Notes: generated by a model not told the origin, from the sequence alone. A DNA stretch of 64,000 nt from Chersky-267 sp963813705 (GCA_963813705.1 CAWFAH010000008.1:1-64000); one strand, 5' to 3'; counted from the first letter of the stretch, positions 16,705 to 35,641 are shown. Translations and numbers: made by a program.

Positions 16705-17277
16705 ATGACTGACATGACCACCGAGACCCAGCCCATCCAGAAGCACTGGTACGTCATCCACACCTACTCGGGCTACGAGAACAAGGTGAAGACGAACCTC
16801 GAGCACCGGATCGAGTCGATGGGCATGGACGACAAGATCTTCCAGGTCCTCGTCCCGATGGAGGACGAGATCGAGATCCGCCAGGGCCAGCGCCACACGG
16901 TCCAGAAGAAGGTCTACCCGGGCTACGTCCTGGTCGAGATGATCCTCGACCCCGACAGCTGGTTCGTCGTTCGCAACACCCCGGGGGTGACGAGCTTCGT
17001 CGGCGGCGGGAACATCCCCGGCCAGCGCAACGAGCCGATCCCGCTCGCGGACCACGAGGTCAAGCAGATCCTCCGGACCATGGGCGTCGAGACGCCCAAG
17101 TACCGCGTCGCGTTCATGAAGGGCCAGAGCGTCCGGGTCACCGACGGGCCGTTCGCCGAGTTCATCGGCACGGTCGACGAGGTCAACCCCGAGCGCAACA
17201 AGGTCAAGGTGCTGGTCAGCATCTTCGGCCGCGAGACGCCGGTCGAGCTGGACTTCCTCCAGGTCGAGAAACTGTGA
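16705..17277 (+). CDS. nusG: Transcription antitermination factor NusG
   Basis: This 190-residue protein binds RNA polymerase and links it to the leading ribosome or to Rho. The NGN domain begins at HWYVIHTYSGYENKVKTNL and includes YPGYVLVEM; the C-terminal KOW domain carries VRVTDGPFAEFIGTV. Two nearby ATG codons (16705 and 16714) are possible starts; the first is chosen. It follows secE and precedes rplK, separated by 154 nt that hold an intergenic repeat. Confidence 0.97.
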   Translation: MTDMTTETQPIQKHWYVIHTYSGYENKVKTNLEHRIESMGMDDKIFQVLVPMEDEIEIRQGQRHTVQKKVYPGYVLVEMILDPDSWFVVRNTPGVTSFVGGGNIPGQRNEPIPLADHEVKQILRTMGVETPKYRVAFMKGQSVRVTDGPFAEFIGTVDEVNPERNKVKVLVSIFGRETPVELDFLQVEKL

Positions 17278-17318
17278 TCACCGCCCGGGCGGCCGATGCC
17301 CGCGCCCTCGGCTCCGCG

Positions 17319-17393
17319 CGCTCGCTCGCGCACTCACGTGCGCTCGCTCCCGTGCTCGCCTCCGCCTTGGCCTCGACCGCCCGGATCGGTGCT
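17319..17393 (+). repeat. Intergenic hairpin repeat, copy A
   Basis: GCTCGCTC occurs on both sides of a small hairpin (GCGCAC-TCAC-GTGCGC, 17328-17343), followed by CCCGTGCTCGCCTCCGCCTTGG. The same arrangement occurs at 50518-50593, and related pieces at 20081, 48751 and 50630. It lies between nusG and rplK, just after a perfect CCGCCCGGGCGG palindrome at 17281-17292. Confidence 0.65.
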
Positions 17394-17431
17394 CAACGGG
17401 CAGGCACTCGCTAGAAAGGAATCACTCCCAC

Positions 17432-17857
17432 GTGGCCAAGAAGATCCGGATCGTCCTGACCCTCCAGCTGCCCGCCGGCAAGGCGACGCCGGCCCCGCCG
17501 GTCGGTACCGCGCTGGGCCCGCACGGGATCAACATCGTCGAGTTCACGAAGTCCTACAACGAGAAGACGGCCGACAAGACGGGCCAGGTCATCCCCGCCC
17601 AGATCACGATCTTCGAGGACCGCTCGTTCAGCTTCGTCCTCAAGACGCCACCGGCCGCCGATCTCCTGCGCAAGGCCGCCGGGATCGAGAAGGGCGCGTC
17701 GACGACCGGCCGGGAGACCGCCGGCCGGGTGACCCGCGACCAGCTCCGCGAGATCGCCACGATCAAGATGACCGACCTCAACGCCAATGACATCGAGGCC
17801 GCGGCCCGCCAGATCGAGGGCACCGCCCGGTCGATGGGCATCGAGGTCGTCGGCTAG
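17432..17857 (+). CDS. rplK: Large-subunit ribosomal protein L11
   Basis: L11 (141 residues) forms the GTPase-associated centre with 23S rRNA and L10/L12. The family core is visible: LQLPAGKATPAPPVGTALG, GINIVEFTKSYN near the start, and the C-terminal rRNA-binding domain with SMGIEVVG at the end. The start is GTG, with AAAGGA 11 nt upstream. It opens the rplKAJL-rpoBC cluster. Confidence 0.97.
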   Translation: MAKKIRIVLTLQLPAGKATPAPPVGTALGPHGINIVEFTKSYNEKTADKTGQVIPAQITIFEDRSFSFVLKTPPAADLLRKAAGIEKGASTTGRETAGRVTRDQLREIATIKMTDLNANDIEAAARQIEGTARSMGIEVVG

Positions 17858-17957
17858 CCGGACGACGCCTGCGCACCGGCCGCGTCAGGGAACCGCCGGT
17901 CGTTCACCCCGCGCCAGGGGGAGGCCGCTCCTGCGGCCGCCACGGAGGACCAGCACG

Positions 17958-18662
17958 ATGGCTCACGGCAAGAAATACCAGGACGCGGCGAAGCTCGTCG
18001 ACCACGATCGAGCCTATCCGCCGGACGAGGCGGCCGAGCTCGTTCGCCAGACCAGCACCGTCAACTTCGACCCCTCGATCGAGGCGCACCTCCGGCTCGG
18101 CGTCGACCCCCGCCACGCCGACCAGATGGTCCGCGGCACGGTCGTCCTGCCGCACGGCACGGGCAAGGTGGTCCGGGTCGTCGTGTTCGCCCAGGGCGAG
18201 AAGGCCCAGGAGGCGCTCCGCAACGGCGCCGACGAGGTCGGGGCCGAGGACCTGGTCAAGAAGATCGAGGCCGGCTGGACCGAGTTCGACGTCGCGCTCG
18301 CGACGCCGGACACGATGGGCATGGTCGGCAAGCTCGGCAAGATCCTCGGCCGGAAGGGCCTGATGCCGAACCCGAAGTCGGGCACGATCACGTTCGACAT
18401 CGAGCGGGCGCTCAAGGAGGTCAAGGGCGGCCGGGTCGAGTTCAAGGTCGACAAGGGCGCGATCATCCACGTCAGCTTCGGCAAGGGCAGCTTCAGCACC
18501 GACGAGCTCGTGGCCAACCTGGCCGCGCTGCTCGACGCGGTCAACCGGGCCAAGCCGGCCGGCGCCAAGGGCCAGTACCTCAAGACCCTCACCATCGCCA
18601 GCACGATGGGGCCCGGGATCCGGGTCGACATCCCGGCCGTGCTCGCCGCTGCGGCGGCGTAG
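17958..18662 (+). CDS. rplA: Large-subunit ribosomal protein L1
   Basis: L1 (234 residues) builds the L1 stalk for E-site tRNA release, and in many bacteria it represses its own operon. GRKGLMPNPKSGT is the L1 signature, and FSTDELVANL lies in the C-terminal part. I choose ATG 17958 because GGAGG lies 9 nt upstream and it matches the normal family length. It is followed by a long gap holding the L10 leader. Confidence 0.97.
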   Translation: MAHGKKYQDAAKLVDHDRAYPPDEAAELVRQTSTVNFDPSIEAHLRLGVDPRHADQMVRGTVVLPHGTGKVVRVVVFAQGEKAQEALRNGADEVGAEDLVKKIEAGWTEFDVALATPDTMGMVGKLGKILGRKGLMPNPKSGTITFDIERALKEVKGGRVEFKVDKGAIIHVSFGKGSFSTDELVANLAALLDAVNRAKPAGAKGQYLKTLTIASTMGPGIRVDIPAVLAAAAA

Positions 18663-18754
18663 GCCATCCGGCCGCCGGGCGTGAGCCCGCGACGGCCGCA
18701 CCAGACGCGGCAACGGCCGGTGGCGGACGCCTCGGGCGCGTTGCCTCACAATCG

Positions 18755-18960
18755 AACACGACGGAACGCCCAAGACAGCCTGCGCCCGCGGACCGCGCCC
18801 ACGATGGGCACGGTCGGGGCTTGAACCGCCGCACCGGACCGGGGTCTCCCCGGGGACGACGGCGAGCACGCCGAGGCAGGACGAGCCTCCCGAGCACGGG
18901 TGGCGCATCCCTGCGGACGCAAGTGGACCGTCGCAGGGTCGATCGGCTCCGGGCCGGTCG
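18755..18960 (+). ncRNA. Candidate L10 (rplJ) leader RNA
   Basis: The 346-nt gap between rplA and rplJ is where the autoregulatory L10 leader usually lies. CCAAGACAGCCTGCG (18769 on) resembles the conserved AGACAG-containing box of that RNA, and CCGAGGC (18871 on) and GCCTCCCGAG (18885 on) resemble its other box and can pair. A further stem, CCCTGCG (18909-18915) with CGCAGGG (18932-18938), is perfect. By analogy L10(L12)4 would bind it to balance L10 and L12. Boundaries are approximate. Confidence 0.55.
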
Positions 18961-19008
18961 GCGCCACCGCCGCGCGCCGGTTGCGCGCCGCTAGATGGGA
19001 GGTCGACC

Positions 19009-19533
19009 ATGCCGACCGAGGCCAAGCGAGAGACGGTCGCCGCGCTGAAGGAGGAGCTCTCCGTCAGCACGACGCTGATCGTCTCCGAGTACCGCGGCCT
19101 CAAGGTGGGCGAGATCGCCGAGATCCGGCGAGCCCTGCGCAAGCAGGACGTGTCCTATCGGGTCGTCAAGAACCGGCTCATGCGGATCGCCGCAGCCGAG
19201 TCGGGCAATGAGGCCCTGCCCCCGTTCCTCGAGGGTCCCACCGCGATCGCGTTCGGGACCGGGGACGAGGCAGTGGTCGCCAAGGCGGTCCTCGATGCCA
19301 CCCGGGCGTACAAGATCGTCCGGGTCAAGGGTGCCGTCCTTAGCGGCCGGGCAATCGACGCGGACGGGGTGACCCGGCTCGCGACGCTGCCCTCGCGTGA
19401 CATTCTCCTGTCCCAGATCGCCGGCGCCATCGCGGCTCCGCTGGCCACGCTGGCCGGCCTGTTCGATGCCCCCCTGCGCGACGTCGCCGGGGGGATCGGC
19501 GCGCTCGCCGACCAGCGGGGATCGGGCGCCTGA
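19009..19533 (+). CDS. rplJ: Large-subunit ribosomal protein L10
   Basis: L10 (174 residues) is the base of the stalk that carries L12 dimers. The N-terminal rRNA-binding domain has LIVSEYRGLKVGEIAEIRR and VVKNRLMRIA; the C-terminal helix that docks L12 is the 150-174 region. The ATG is preceded by GGGAGG at 18997-19002. The upstream leader suggests autoregulation. Confidence 0.96.
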   Translation: MPTEAKRETVAALKEELSVSTTLIVSEYRGLKVGEIAEIRRALRKQDVSYRVVKNRLMRIAAAESGNEALPPFLEGPTAIAFGTGDEAVVAKAVLDATRAYKIVRVKGAVLSGRAIDADGVTRLATLPSRDILLSQIAGAIAAPLATLAGLFDAPLRDVAGGIGALADQRGSGA

Positions 19534-19608
19534 CGCATTCGCTCATCTGATCCAGTCCACCCGTCGGGTCCAGCGGGCCCGGCCCACGATCCAGGAGGAT
19601 CCACCGAC

Positions 19609-20001
<393 letters not shown>

Positions 20002-20080
20002 CCGGCAACCTCAACGCCGAGCCGTCGCTCGCTCTCCGAGGATGCAGGGCGCCACGGCCGAGAGCAAGGAACCCTGGGCA

Positions 20081-20160
20081 GCGCGAGTGGGCACCCTCAA
20101 CGCGAGGTTGCCCCTCGCTCCCGTGCTCGCTGGCGCCTGCGGCTGCGCTCGCCCAGCCAG
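20081..20160 (+). repeat. Intergenic hairpin repeat, copy B
   Basis: GGGCA-CCTC (20089-20098) pairs with GAGG-TGCCC (20104-20113) apart from one mismatch. It is followed by CTCGCTCCCGTGCTCGCTGGCGCCTGCGGCTGCGCTCG, close to copy C at 48751 in its right half. It lies in the rplL-rpoB gap and precedes the rpoB promoters. Confidence 0.5.
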
Positions 20161-20198
20161 GACGGGCAGCGTGGCCTGCGGGTCGCCGACGCGAGCCG

Positions 20199-20226
20199 TT
20201 GACAGCGGGCGACGGTTCGCTACAGT
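20199..20226 (+). promoter_or_regulatory. rpoB promoter P1
   Basis: A perfect TTGACA (20199-20204), 16 nt spacer and TACAGT (20221-20226). The predicted start is near 20233. It is independent of the rplJL promoter, so rpoBC can be adjusted separately from the ribosomal proteins. Confidence 0.75.
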
Positions 20227-20256
20227 AACGGCCCCGGTTGCCGCGCACCGGGCTAT

Positions 20257-20284
20257 TTGACATGTGCCGGAATCGCGGTATCCT
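20257..20284 (+). promoter_or_regulatory. rpoB promoter P2
   Basis: A second perfect TTGACA (20257-20262), 16 nt spacer and TATCCT (20279-20284). The start would be near 20291, about 55 nt before the rpoB ATG. The two promoters are 58 nt apart in tandem. Confidence 0.75.
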
Positions 20285-20345
20285 ACTCCTTCTGTGAGCG
20301 CGGCCCTTTCCCCTCTCCCCACACTCCTCGGATAGGAGCGGTTTC

Positions 20346-23828
<3,483 letters not shown>

Positions 23829-23933
23829 TCATCACCACGCTTCACCCGCGAGCTCGGCGCCCGGCCAGCCCGATCTCGCTCGCTCCCGGTCCAGATCGCG
23901 TCACCGAGCCAGGCGGCGACGCGGAGGAGAACC

Positions 23934-28466
<4,533 letters not shown>

Positions 28467-28510
28467 CGATCCCGCCTGCCTGAACCGACCCGTCAGGGCG
28501 GCCCCGGCGT

Positions 28511-28540
28511 TTGACACGCGCTCGGGGCCGCTGATATCCT
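28511..28540 (+). promoter_or_regulatory. Promoter of the str operon (rpsL)
   Basis: TTGACA (28511-28516) and TATCCT (28535-28540) are 18 nt apart, 45 nt after the rpoC stop. The transcript would start near 28547, leaving a leader of about 155 nt that contains stable hairpins. Confidence 0.75.
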
Positions 28541-28648
28541 CCCCGTTCGTGGCCACGTGAGGCCCGCCGCGTCCGCCCGTGCGTCGCGGCCCGCCGCCAC
28601 CCCAACCTTCTGAACCCCACCCACCACCTCCGGCCCCGCCGCGCGGCG

Positions 28649-28677
28649 CCGGTCGACCGGGGCGGCATCGCCGCCCC
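28649..28677 (+). promoter_or_regulatory. Leader hairpins before rpsL
   Basis: A CCGGTCGACCGG palindrome (28649-28660) overlaps a perfect 8-bp hairpin, GGGGCGGC-ATC-GCCGCCCC (28659-28677). The two structures are mutually exclusive, and the second lies 26 nt before the GTG start. This arrangement could tune expression, but no ligand or protein is known. The loop of three bases is tight. Confidence 0.4.
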
Positions 28678-28703
28678 AATCTGATGAGAGGAGCAGCGTC
28701 TTC

Positions 28704-29132
28704 GTGCCGACGATCAGCCAGCTCGTGCGACACGGCCGCAAGCGCAAGATCTCGAAGGTCAAGGCGCCGGCCATGCGCAAGAACTGGAACAGCCTGAAGC
28801 AGCGCCAGGAGCCGATTCCGGGCGCCCCGCAGAAGCGCGGCGTGTGCCTTCAGGTCCGCACGATGACCCCGAAGAAGCCGAACTCGGCGCTTCGGAAGAT
28901 CGCCCGTGTCCGGCTGACCAACCAGATGGAGGTCACCGCCTACATCCCGGGCATCGGCCACAACCTCCAGGAGCACTCCGTGGTGCTCGTCCGCGGTGGC
29001 CGGGTCAAGGACCTCCCGTCGGTCAAGTACCACATCATCCGGGGCACCCTCGACGCCGCCGGCGTGCGCGATCGCAAGCAGGGTCGCAGCAAGTACGGTG
29101 CCAAGGCCGCGCCGGCGATCGGGAGCCGCTAG
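28704..29132 (+). CDS. rpsL: Small-subunit ribosomal protein S12
   Basis: S12 (142 residues) lies at the decoding centre. The streptomycin-related loop TPKKPNSALRK is unchanged, and GIGHNLQEHSVVLVRGGRVKDLP is intact. It carries an insertion of about 16 residues (MRKNWNSLKQRQEPIPG region, about 26-42) between the N-terminal arm and APQKRGVC, where E. coli is shorter and Bacillus S12 also has an insertion. The start is GTG, with GAGAGGAGC 12 nt upstream. rpsG begins on the base after its stop codon. Confidence 0.97.
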   Translation: MPTISQLVRHGRKRKISKVKAPAMRKNWNSLKQRQEPIPGAPQKRGVCLQVRTMTPKKPNSALRKIARVRLTNQMEVTAYIPGIGHNLQEHSVVLVRGGRVKDLPSVKYHIIRGTLDAAGVRDRKQGRSKYGAKAAPAIGSR

Positions 29133-29600
29133 ATGCCGCGCCGTCAGAACGTCGCCCGCAAGACCAAGTACGAGTCGGTCCCGGCCAACCGCACGACGGC
29201 CCGCTTCAGCGCCAAGCTGATGCACGACGGCAAGCGCAACCTGGCCGACCGGATCATGCGCCAGGCGCTCGCCCGGGCCGAGGCGCAGGCGCGCCGGCCG
29301 GGGATCGAGGTGCTCGAGGCCGCGCTCCGCAACGCGACGCCGATCATCGAGGTCAAGCCGCGCCGTGTCGGTGGCGCGACCTACCAGGTCCCGGTCGAGA
29401 TCCGGGGCGACCGGCGCCTGTCGCTGGGCGTGCGCTGGCTCGTCCAGGCGGCCCGGAAGCGCAGTGGCAAGAGCATGGGCGAGAAGCTCGCCGCAGAATT
29501 CGTCGACGCCGCCAATGGCCTCGGGGCCGCGGTGAAGCGACGCGAGGACACCCACAAGATGGCCGAGGCCAACAAGGCCTTCAGCCACTTCAAGTGGTAG
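29133..29600 (+). CDS. rpsG: Small-subunit ribosomal protein S7
   Basis: S7 (155 residues) organises the 3' major domain of 16S rRNA and touches the E-site tRNA. It starts with MPRRQNVARK, and IEVKPRRVGGATYQVPVEI and RRLSLGVRWLVQAARKR are family motifs. The ATG follows the rpsL stop codon directly, so translational coupling is likely. Confidence 0.97.
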   Translation: MPRRQNVARKTKYESVPANRTTARFSAKLMHDGKRNLADRIMRQALARAEAQARRPGIEVLEAALRNATPIIEVKPRRVGGATYQVPVEIRGDRRLSLGVRWLVQAARKRSGKSMGEKLAAEFVDAANGLGAAVKRREDTHKMAEANKAFSHFKW

Positions 29601-29626
29601 TCAGGATCCAGGAGCGTAACGACACC

Positions 29627-31702
<2,076 letters not shown>

Positions 31703-31745
31703 GTCGGCGGTCGAGGGCCGCGCAAGGAGCCAGGAGCAAACGACG

Positions 31746-32942
31746 ATGGCGAAGAAGAAGTTCGAGCGGACCAAGCCGCACGTCAACATCGGCACGATCG
31801 GTCACATCGACCACGGCAAGACCAGCCTGACCGCGGCGATCACCAAGTACCTGGCCATGAAGGGTGGCTCGGAGTACCGCGCCTTCGACACGATCGACAA
31901 CGCGCCCGAGGAGCGCGAGCGCGGGATCACCATCGCCATCGCCCACGTCGAGTACGAGACCGACAAGCGCCACTACGCCCACGTCGACTGCCCCGGCCAC
32001 GCCGACTACATCAAGAACATGATCACCGGCGCCGCCCAGATGGACGGCGCGATCCTGGTCGTCGCCGCGACCGACGGGCCGATGCCCCAGACCAGAGAGC
32101 ACATCCTGCTGGCCCGCCAGGTCGAGGTCCCCTACATCGTCGTCTTCCTCAACAAGTGCGACGCGGTCGACGATCCCGAGCTGCTCGACCTGGTCGAGCT
32201 CGAGGTCCGCGAGCTGCTCACCAAGAACAACTTCCCGGGCGACGACATCCCGGTCATCCGCGGCTCGGCGCTCAAGGCGCTCGAGGCGCCCGACGACCCG
32301 TCCGATCCGGCCTATGTCCCGATCCAGGAGCTGATGGACGCGGTCGACTCGTACATCCCGACCCCCGACCGGCCGATCGACCGGCCGTTCCTGATGCCGG
32401 TCGAGGACGTCTTCGGGATCAAGGGCCGCGGCACCGTCGCCACGGGCCGGATCGAGCGCGGCGTGGTCAAGGTCGGCGACGAGGTCGAGCTGATCGGGAT
32501 CAAGCCGACCCGCAAGGTCGTCATCACCGGGGTCGAGATGTTCAAGAAGCTGCTCGACCAGGGCCAGGCCGGCGACAACGTGGGCTGCCTCATCCGGGGC
32601 ATCGAGCGCGACGAGATCGAGCGCGGCCAGGTCCTGGCCAAGACCGGCTCGGTCACCCCGCACACCAAGTTCAGTGCCCAGGTCTACGTGCTGACCAAGG
32701 AGGAGGGCGGCCGCCACACCCCCTTCTACAACGGCTACCGCCCGCAGTTCTACCTGCGCACCACCGACGTGACCGGCGCGATCGGGCTGCCCGACGGGGC
32801 CGAGATGATCATGCCCGGTGACAACGTCACGATGACCGTCGAGCTGATCACCCCGATCGCGCTCGAGACCGGCCAGCGCTTCGCCATCCGCGAGGGTGGC
32901 CGGACCGTCGGTGCCGGGGCCATCGTCGAGATCACCGAGTAA
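31746..32942 (+). CDS. tuf: Elongation factor Tu, copy 2
   Basis: A 398-residue EF-Tu that is the same protein as copy 1 at 15014 and is also the same at the DNA level apart from the first base of the start codon (ATG here, GTG there). An AGGAGC precedes it. It is the classical str-operon copy (tufA position) between fusA and rpsJ. Only four bases separate its stop from the rpsJ ATG, as in copy 1 with rpmG. Confidence 0.98.
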   Translation: MAKKKFERTKPHVNIGTIGHIDHGKTSLTAAITKYLAMKGGSEYRAFDTIDNAPEERERGITIAIAHVEYETDKRHYAHVDCPGHADYIKNMITGAAQMDGAILVVAATDGPMPQTREHILLARQVEVPYIVVFLNKCDAVDDPELLDLVELEVRELLTKNNFPGDDIPVIRGSALKALEAPDDPSDPAYVPIQELMDAVDSYIPTPDRPIDRPFLMPVEDVFGIKGRGTVATGRIERGVVKVGDEVELIGIKPTRKVVITGVEMFKKLLDQGQAGDNVGCLIRGIERDEIERGQVLAKTGSVTPHTKFSAQVYVLTKEEGGRHTPFYNGYRPQFYLRTTDVTGAIGLPDGAEMIMPGDNVTMTVELITPIALETGQRFAIREGGRTVGAGAIVEITE

Positions 32943-32955
32943 TCCGATGGCGAAG
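31747..32955 (+). repeat. 1209-nt perfect duplicate (tuf copy 2 tract)
   Basis: The partner of 15015-16223. Both tracts end after TCCGATGGCGAAG, including the first three codons of rpsJ (Met-Ala-Lys). Confidence 0.93.
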
Positions 32956-33255
32956 CAGCGGATCAGGATCCGCCTCAAGGCCTATGACCACCGACTGCTC
33001 GACCAGTCGGCGGCGCAGATCGTCGAGACGGCCCAGCGGACCGGCGCGGATGTCGTCGGTCCCGTTCCGCTGCCGACCCGGATCGAGAAGTTCACCGTCA
33101 TCCGTTCGCCGTTCATCGACAAGGACTCGCGGGAGCAGTTCGAGATCCGCACCCACAAGCGGCTCGTCGACATCCTCGATCCGAGCGCGAAGACCGTCGA
33201 CGCCCTGATGCGACTCAGCCTCGCGGCTGGCGTCGACATCGAGATCAAGATGTAA
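32947..33255 (+). CDS. rpsJ: Small-subunit ribosomal protein S10
   Basis: S10 (102 residues) is in the 30S head and is also the NusE antitermination factor. IRIRLKAYDHRLLD starts the protein, and GPVPLPTRIEKFTVIRSPF and EQFEIRTHKRLVDI are family motifs. Its first three codons are inside the tuf duplicate. The stop codon overlaps the rplC start (TAATG). It begins the S10 operon. Confidence 0.97.
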   Translation: MAKQRIRIRLKAYDHRLLDQSAAQIVETAQRTGADVVGPVPLPTRIEKFTVIRSPFIDKDSREQFEIRTHKRLVDILDPSAKTVDALMRLSLAAGVDIEIKM

Positions 33256-33869
33256 TGAGCATCGGATTGATCGGCCGCAAGGTCGGCATGACCCAGGTGT
33301 TCCAGGCCGACGGCACGATGGTCGCCGTCAGCGTGCTGGCGGTCGCCCCGAACACCGTCACCCGGCTGCGCACGGTCGAGCGCGACGGCTACACCGCCGT
33401 CCAGCTCGGCACGGACGTCGTGGCCAGGCTCACCCGCCCCGAGGCCGGTCAGCTCGGCCCCGACCTGCCCAAGGTCGCCACGATCCGCGAGTTCCGCGTC
33501 GACGACCTCGGCGACTACCAGGTCGGCCAGACGCTGTCGATCGGCGACCTGTTCAGCGACGGCGACCTGGTCGACGTGACCGGCGTGTCGAAGGGCAAGG
33601 GCTTCGCCGGCCAGATCAAGCGCCACAACTTCAAGCGCGGCCCGAAGACGCACGGCTCGGACCACCATCGCGAGCCCGGCTCGATCGGTCCCGGAACGAC
33701 TCCGGGACGGGTCTACAAGGGGATGCGGATGGCGGGCCACATGGGCGACGACCGGACGACCGTCAAGAAGGTCCGCATCGTGCGCACCGACCCCGAGCGC
33801 AACCTCCTCCTCGTCAACGGCTCGCTGCCCGGCTCGCGGGACGCGCTGATCCTCGTGAAGAAGGCCTGA
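33255..33869 (+). CDS. rplC: Large-subunit ribosomal protein L3
   Basis: L3 (204 residues) binds near the peptidyl-transferase centre and starts 50S assembly. It has LIGRKVGMTQVF at the start, VTGVSKGKGFAGQIKRHNF, and GPKTHGSDHHREPGSIG. Its ATG shares one base with the rpsJ stop, so the two genes are translationally coupled. Confidence 0.97.
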   Translation: MSIGLIGRKVGMTQVFQADGTMVAVSVLAVAPNTVTRLRTVERDGYTAVQLGTDVVARLTRPEAGQLGPDLPKVATIREFRVDDLGDYQVGQTLSIGDLFSDGDLVDVTGVSKGKGFAGQIKRHNFKRGPKTHGSDHHREPGSIGPGTTPGRVYKGMRMAGHMGDDRTTVKKVRIVRTDPERNLLLVNGSLPGSRDALILVKKA

Positions 33870-33871
33870 CG

Positions 33872-34495
33872 ATGCCGCAGACGACCCTCTATGACCGGAC
33901 CGGCGCCTCGATCGGCAGCGTCGAGCTGAGCGACCAGCTCTTCGACGCCCCGGTCAACGCCGCCGTCCTCCACCAGGTGGTCATCGCGCAGCTCGCCGGC
34001 CGCCACCTCGGCACGCACGACACGAAGACCCGCGGCGAGGTCCGCGGCGGCGGCCGCAAGCCGTACCGCCAGAAGGGCACCGGCCGCGCCCGGCAGGGCC
34101 ACCGCACGGCGCCGCACTTCCGCGGCGGCGGGGCCGTCTTCGGGCCGCACCCCCGCTCGTACGCCCAGCGCCTGCCGCGCAAGATGAAGCAGCTCGCCCT
34201 GCGCGGGGCGCTGACCGCCAAGTTCGGCGACGACGCGATCAAGGTCATCGACGCGTTCGCGATCGAGGCGATCAGGACGAAGGACCTCGTCGGCGTCCTC
34301 AGCGCCATCGGTGCCACCGGGCGGGTGCTCCTGGTGGCCCCCGGCCGGGACGAGAAGCTCCATCTCTCGTCGCGCAACCTGCCCACCGTCGAGGTCATCC
34401 TGGCCGACTCGCTCAACGTGGTCGACCTGCTCAACGCCGACACGGTCCTGATCGAGCAGCCGGCCCTCGCCCGGATGGAGGAGGTCTACGCATGA
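33872..34495 (+). CDS. rplD: Large-subunit ribosomal protein L4
   Basis: L4 (207 residues) lines the exit tunnel and in E. coli represses its own operon. RGGGRKPYRQKGTGRARQG is the extended tunnel loop, and GGGAVFGPHPRSYAQRLPRKMK follows. It overlaps rplW by 4 nt (ATGA). Confidence 0.97.
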   Translation: MPQTTLYDRTGASIGSVELSDQLFDAPVNAAVLHQVVIAQLAGRHLGTHDTKTRGEVRGGGRKPYRQKGTGRARQGHRTAPHFRGGGAVFGPHPRSYAQRLPRKMKQLALRGALTAKFGDDAIKVIDAFAIEAIRTKDLVGVLSAIGATGRVLLVAPGRDEKLHLSSRNLPTVEVILADSLNVVDLLNADTVLIEQPALARMEEVYA

Positions 34496-34794
34496 CGCTC
34501 TCCGCCCACGAGGTCATCGTCCGGCCGGTCATCAGCGAGAAGTCGATGGACGAGTCGAACCGCGGCAAGTACACGTTCGCGGTCCATGACGACGCCAACA
34601 AGATCCAGATCAAGGCCGCCGTCGAGGAGCTGTTCAAGGTCAAGGTCGTCGGGGTCAACGTCCTGACGACGAAGGCCAAGGAGAAGCGCCGCGGGACGAA
34701 GCGCGGCCGGATCAGCGGCTGGACCACGCCCTGGCGCAAGGCGGTCGTCACCCTGGCCGCCGGCGACAAGATCGAGTTCTTCGAGGGGGTGTAG
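34492..34794 (+). CDS. rplW: Large-subunit ribosomal protein L23
   Basis: L23 (100 residues) sits at the tunnel exit, where signal recognition particle and trigger factor dock. VIVRPVISEKSMDES at the start and the basic KAKEKRRGTKRGRISGWTTPWRKAVV loop are typical. The ATG overlaps the rplD stop. Confidence 0.96.
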   Translation: MTLSAHEVIVRPVISEKSMDESNRGKYTFAVHDDANKIQIKAAVEELFKVKVVGVNVLTTKAKEKRRGTKRGRISGWTTPWRKAVVTLAAGDKIEFFEGV

Positions 34795-34796
34795 GG

Positions 34797-35624
34797 ATGC
34801 CGCTGCGCAGCTACAAGGCGACGTCGCCGGGCCTCCGCCAGATGACCCGGTCGACGTTCGAGGAGATCACCACCCGCGAGCCGCACAAGCCGCTGCTCGA
34901 GTCGCAGAAGCGCGGCTCGGGCCGGAACAACGCCGGGCGCCTGTCGGTCCGCCACCGCGGCGGCGGCGAGAAGCAGCACTACCGGCGGATCGACTTCAAG
35001 CGCGACAAGATCGGCGTGCCGGCACGCCTGGCGACGATCGAGTACGACCCCAACCGGTCGGCGCGCATCGGGCTCCTCCACTACCGCGACGGCGAGAAGC
35101 GCTACATGCTCCTGCCGCACGGACTCAAGGTCGGCGACGTCGTGGTCGCCGGGCCGGACGCCGAGGCGCGGGTCGGCAACGCCCTGCCGATCGCCAACAT
35201 CCCGCTCGGGACGACGATCCACAACATCGAGCTCATCCCCGGCAAGGGTGGCCAGATCGTGCGCTCCGCCGGGGTGTCCGCCCAGCTGCTGGCCAAGGAG
35301 GGCGACTACGCCCAGGTCCGGCTGCCGTCCGGCGAGGTCCGCCGGGTGAGCATCCGCTGCATGGCCACGATCGGCCAGGTGTCGAACCTCGACCACGAGA
35401 ACCAGAACCTGGGCAAGGCGGGCCGCGCCCGCCACATGGGCCAGCGGCCCGAGGTCCGCGGGGTCGTCATGAACCCGCGCGACCATCCGCACGGCGGCGG
35501 TGAGGGCAAGTCCCCGACCGGGATGCCGCCCAAGACGCCGTGGGGCAAGCCCGCCATGGGCTATCGGACCCGACGGAACAAGACCAGCGGCCGGCTCATC
35601 GTCCGGTCGCGCCACCGCAAGTAG
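34797..35624 (+). CDS. rplB: Large-subunit ribosomal protein L2
   Basis: L2 (275 residues) helps form the peptidyl-transferase centre and joins the subunits. SGRNNAGRLSVRHRGGG and the C-terminal RGVVMNPRDHPHGGGEGKS loop, with its conserved His, are present. It starts 2 nt after rplW and is followed by rpsS after 17 nt. Confidence 0.98.
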   Translation: MPLRSYKATSPGLRQMTRSTFEEITTREPHKPLLESQKRGSGRNNAGRLSVRHRGGGEKQHYRRIDFKRDKIGVPARLATIEYDPNRSARIGLLHYRDGEKRYMLLPHGLKVGDVVVAGPDAEARVGNALPIANIPLGTTIHNIELIPGKGGQIVRSAGVSAQLLAKEGDYAQVRLPSGEVRRVSIRCMATIGQVSNLDHENQNLGKAGRARHMGQRPEVRGVVMNPRDHPHGGGEGKSPTGMPPKTPWGKPAMGYRTRRNKTSGRLIVRSRHRK

Positions 35625-35641
35625 CGGAGAGGAGGAAACCC

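Noticed and set aside
28467..28510. Intrinsic terminator after rpoC
   Set aside because: CCGCCTG and CAGGGCGG can pair with a bulge, but the loop is large and there is no U-run. Evidence was too weak to list.
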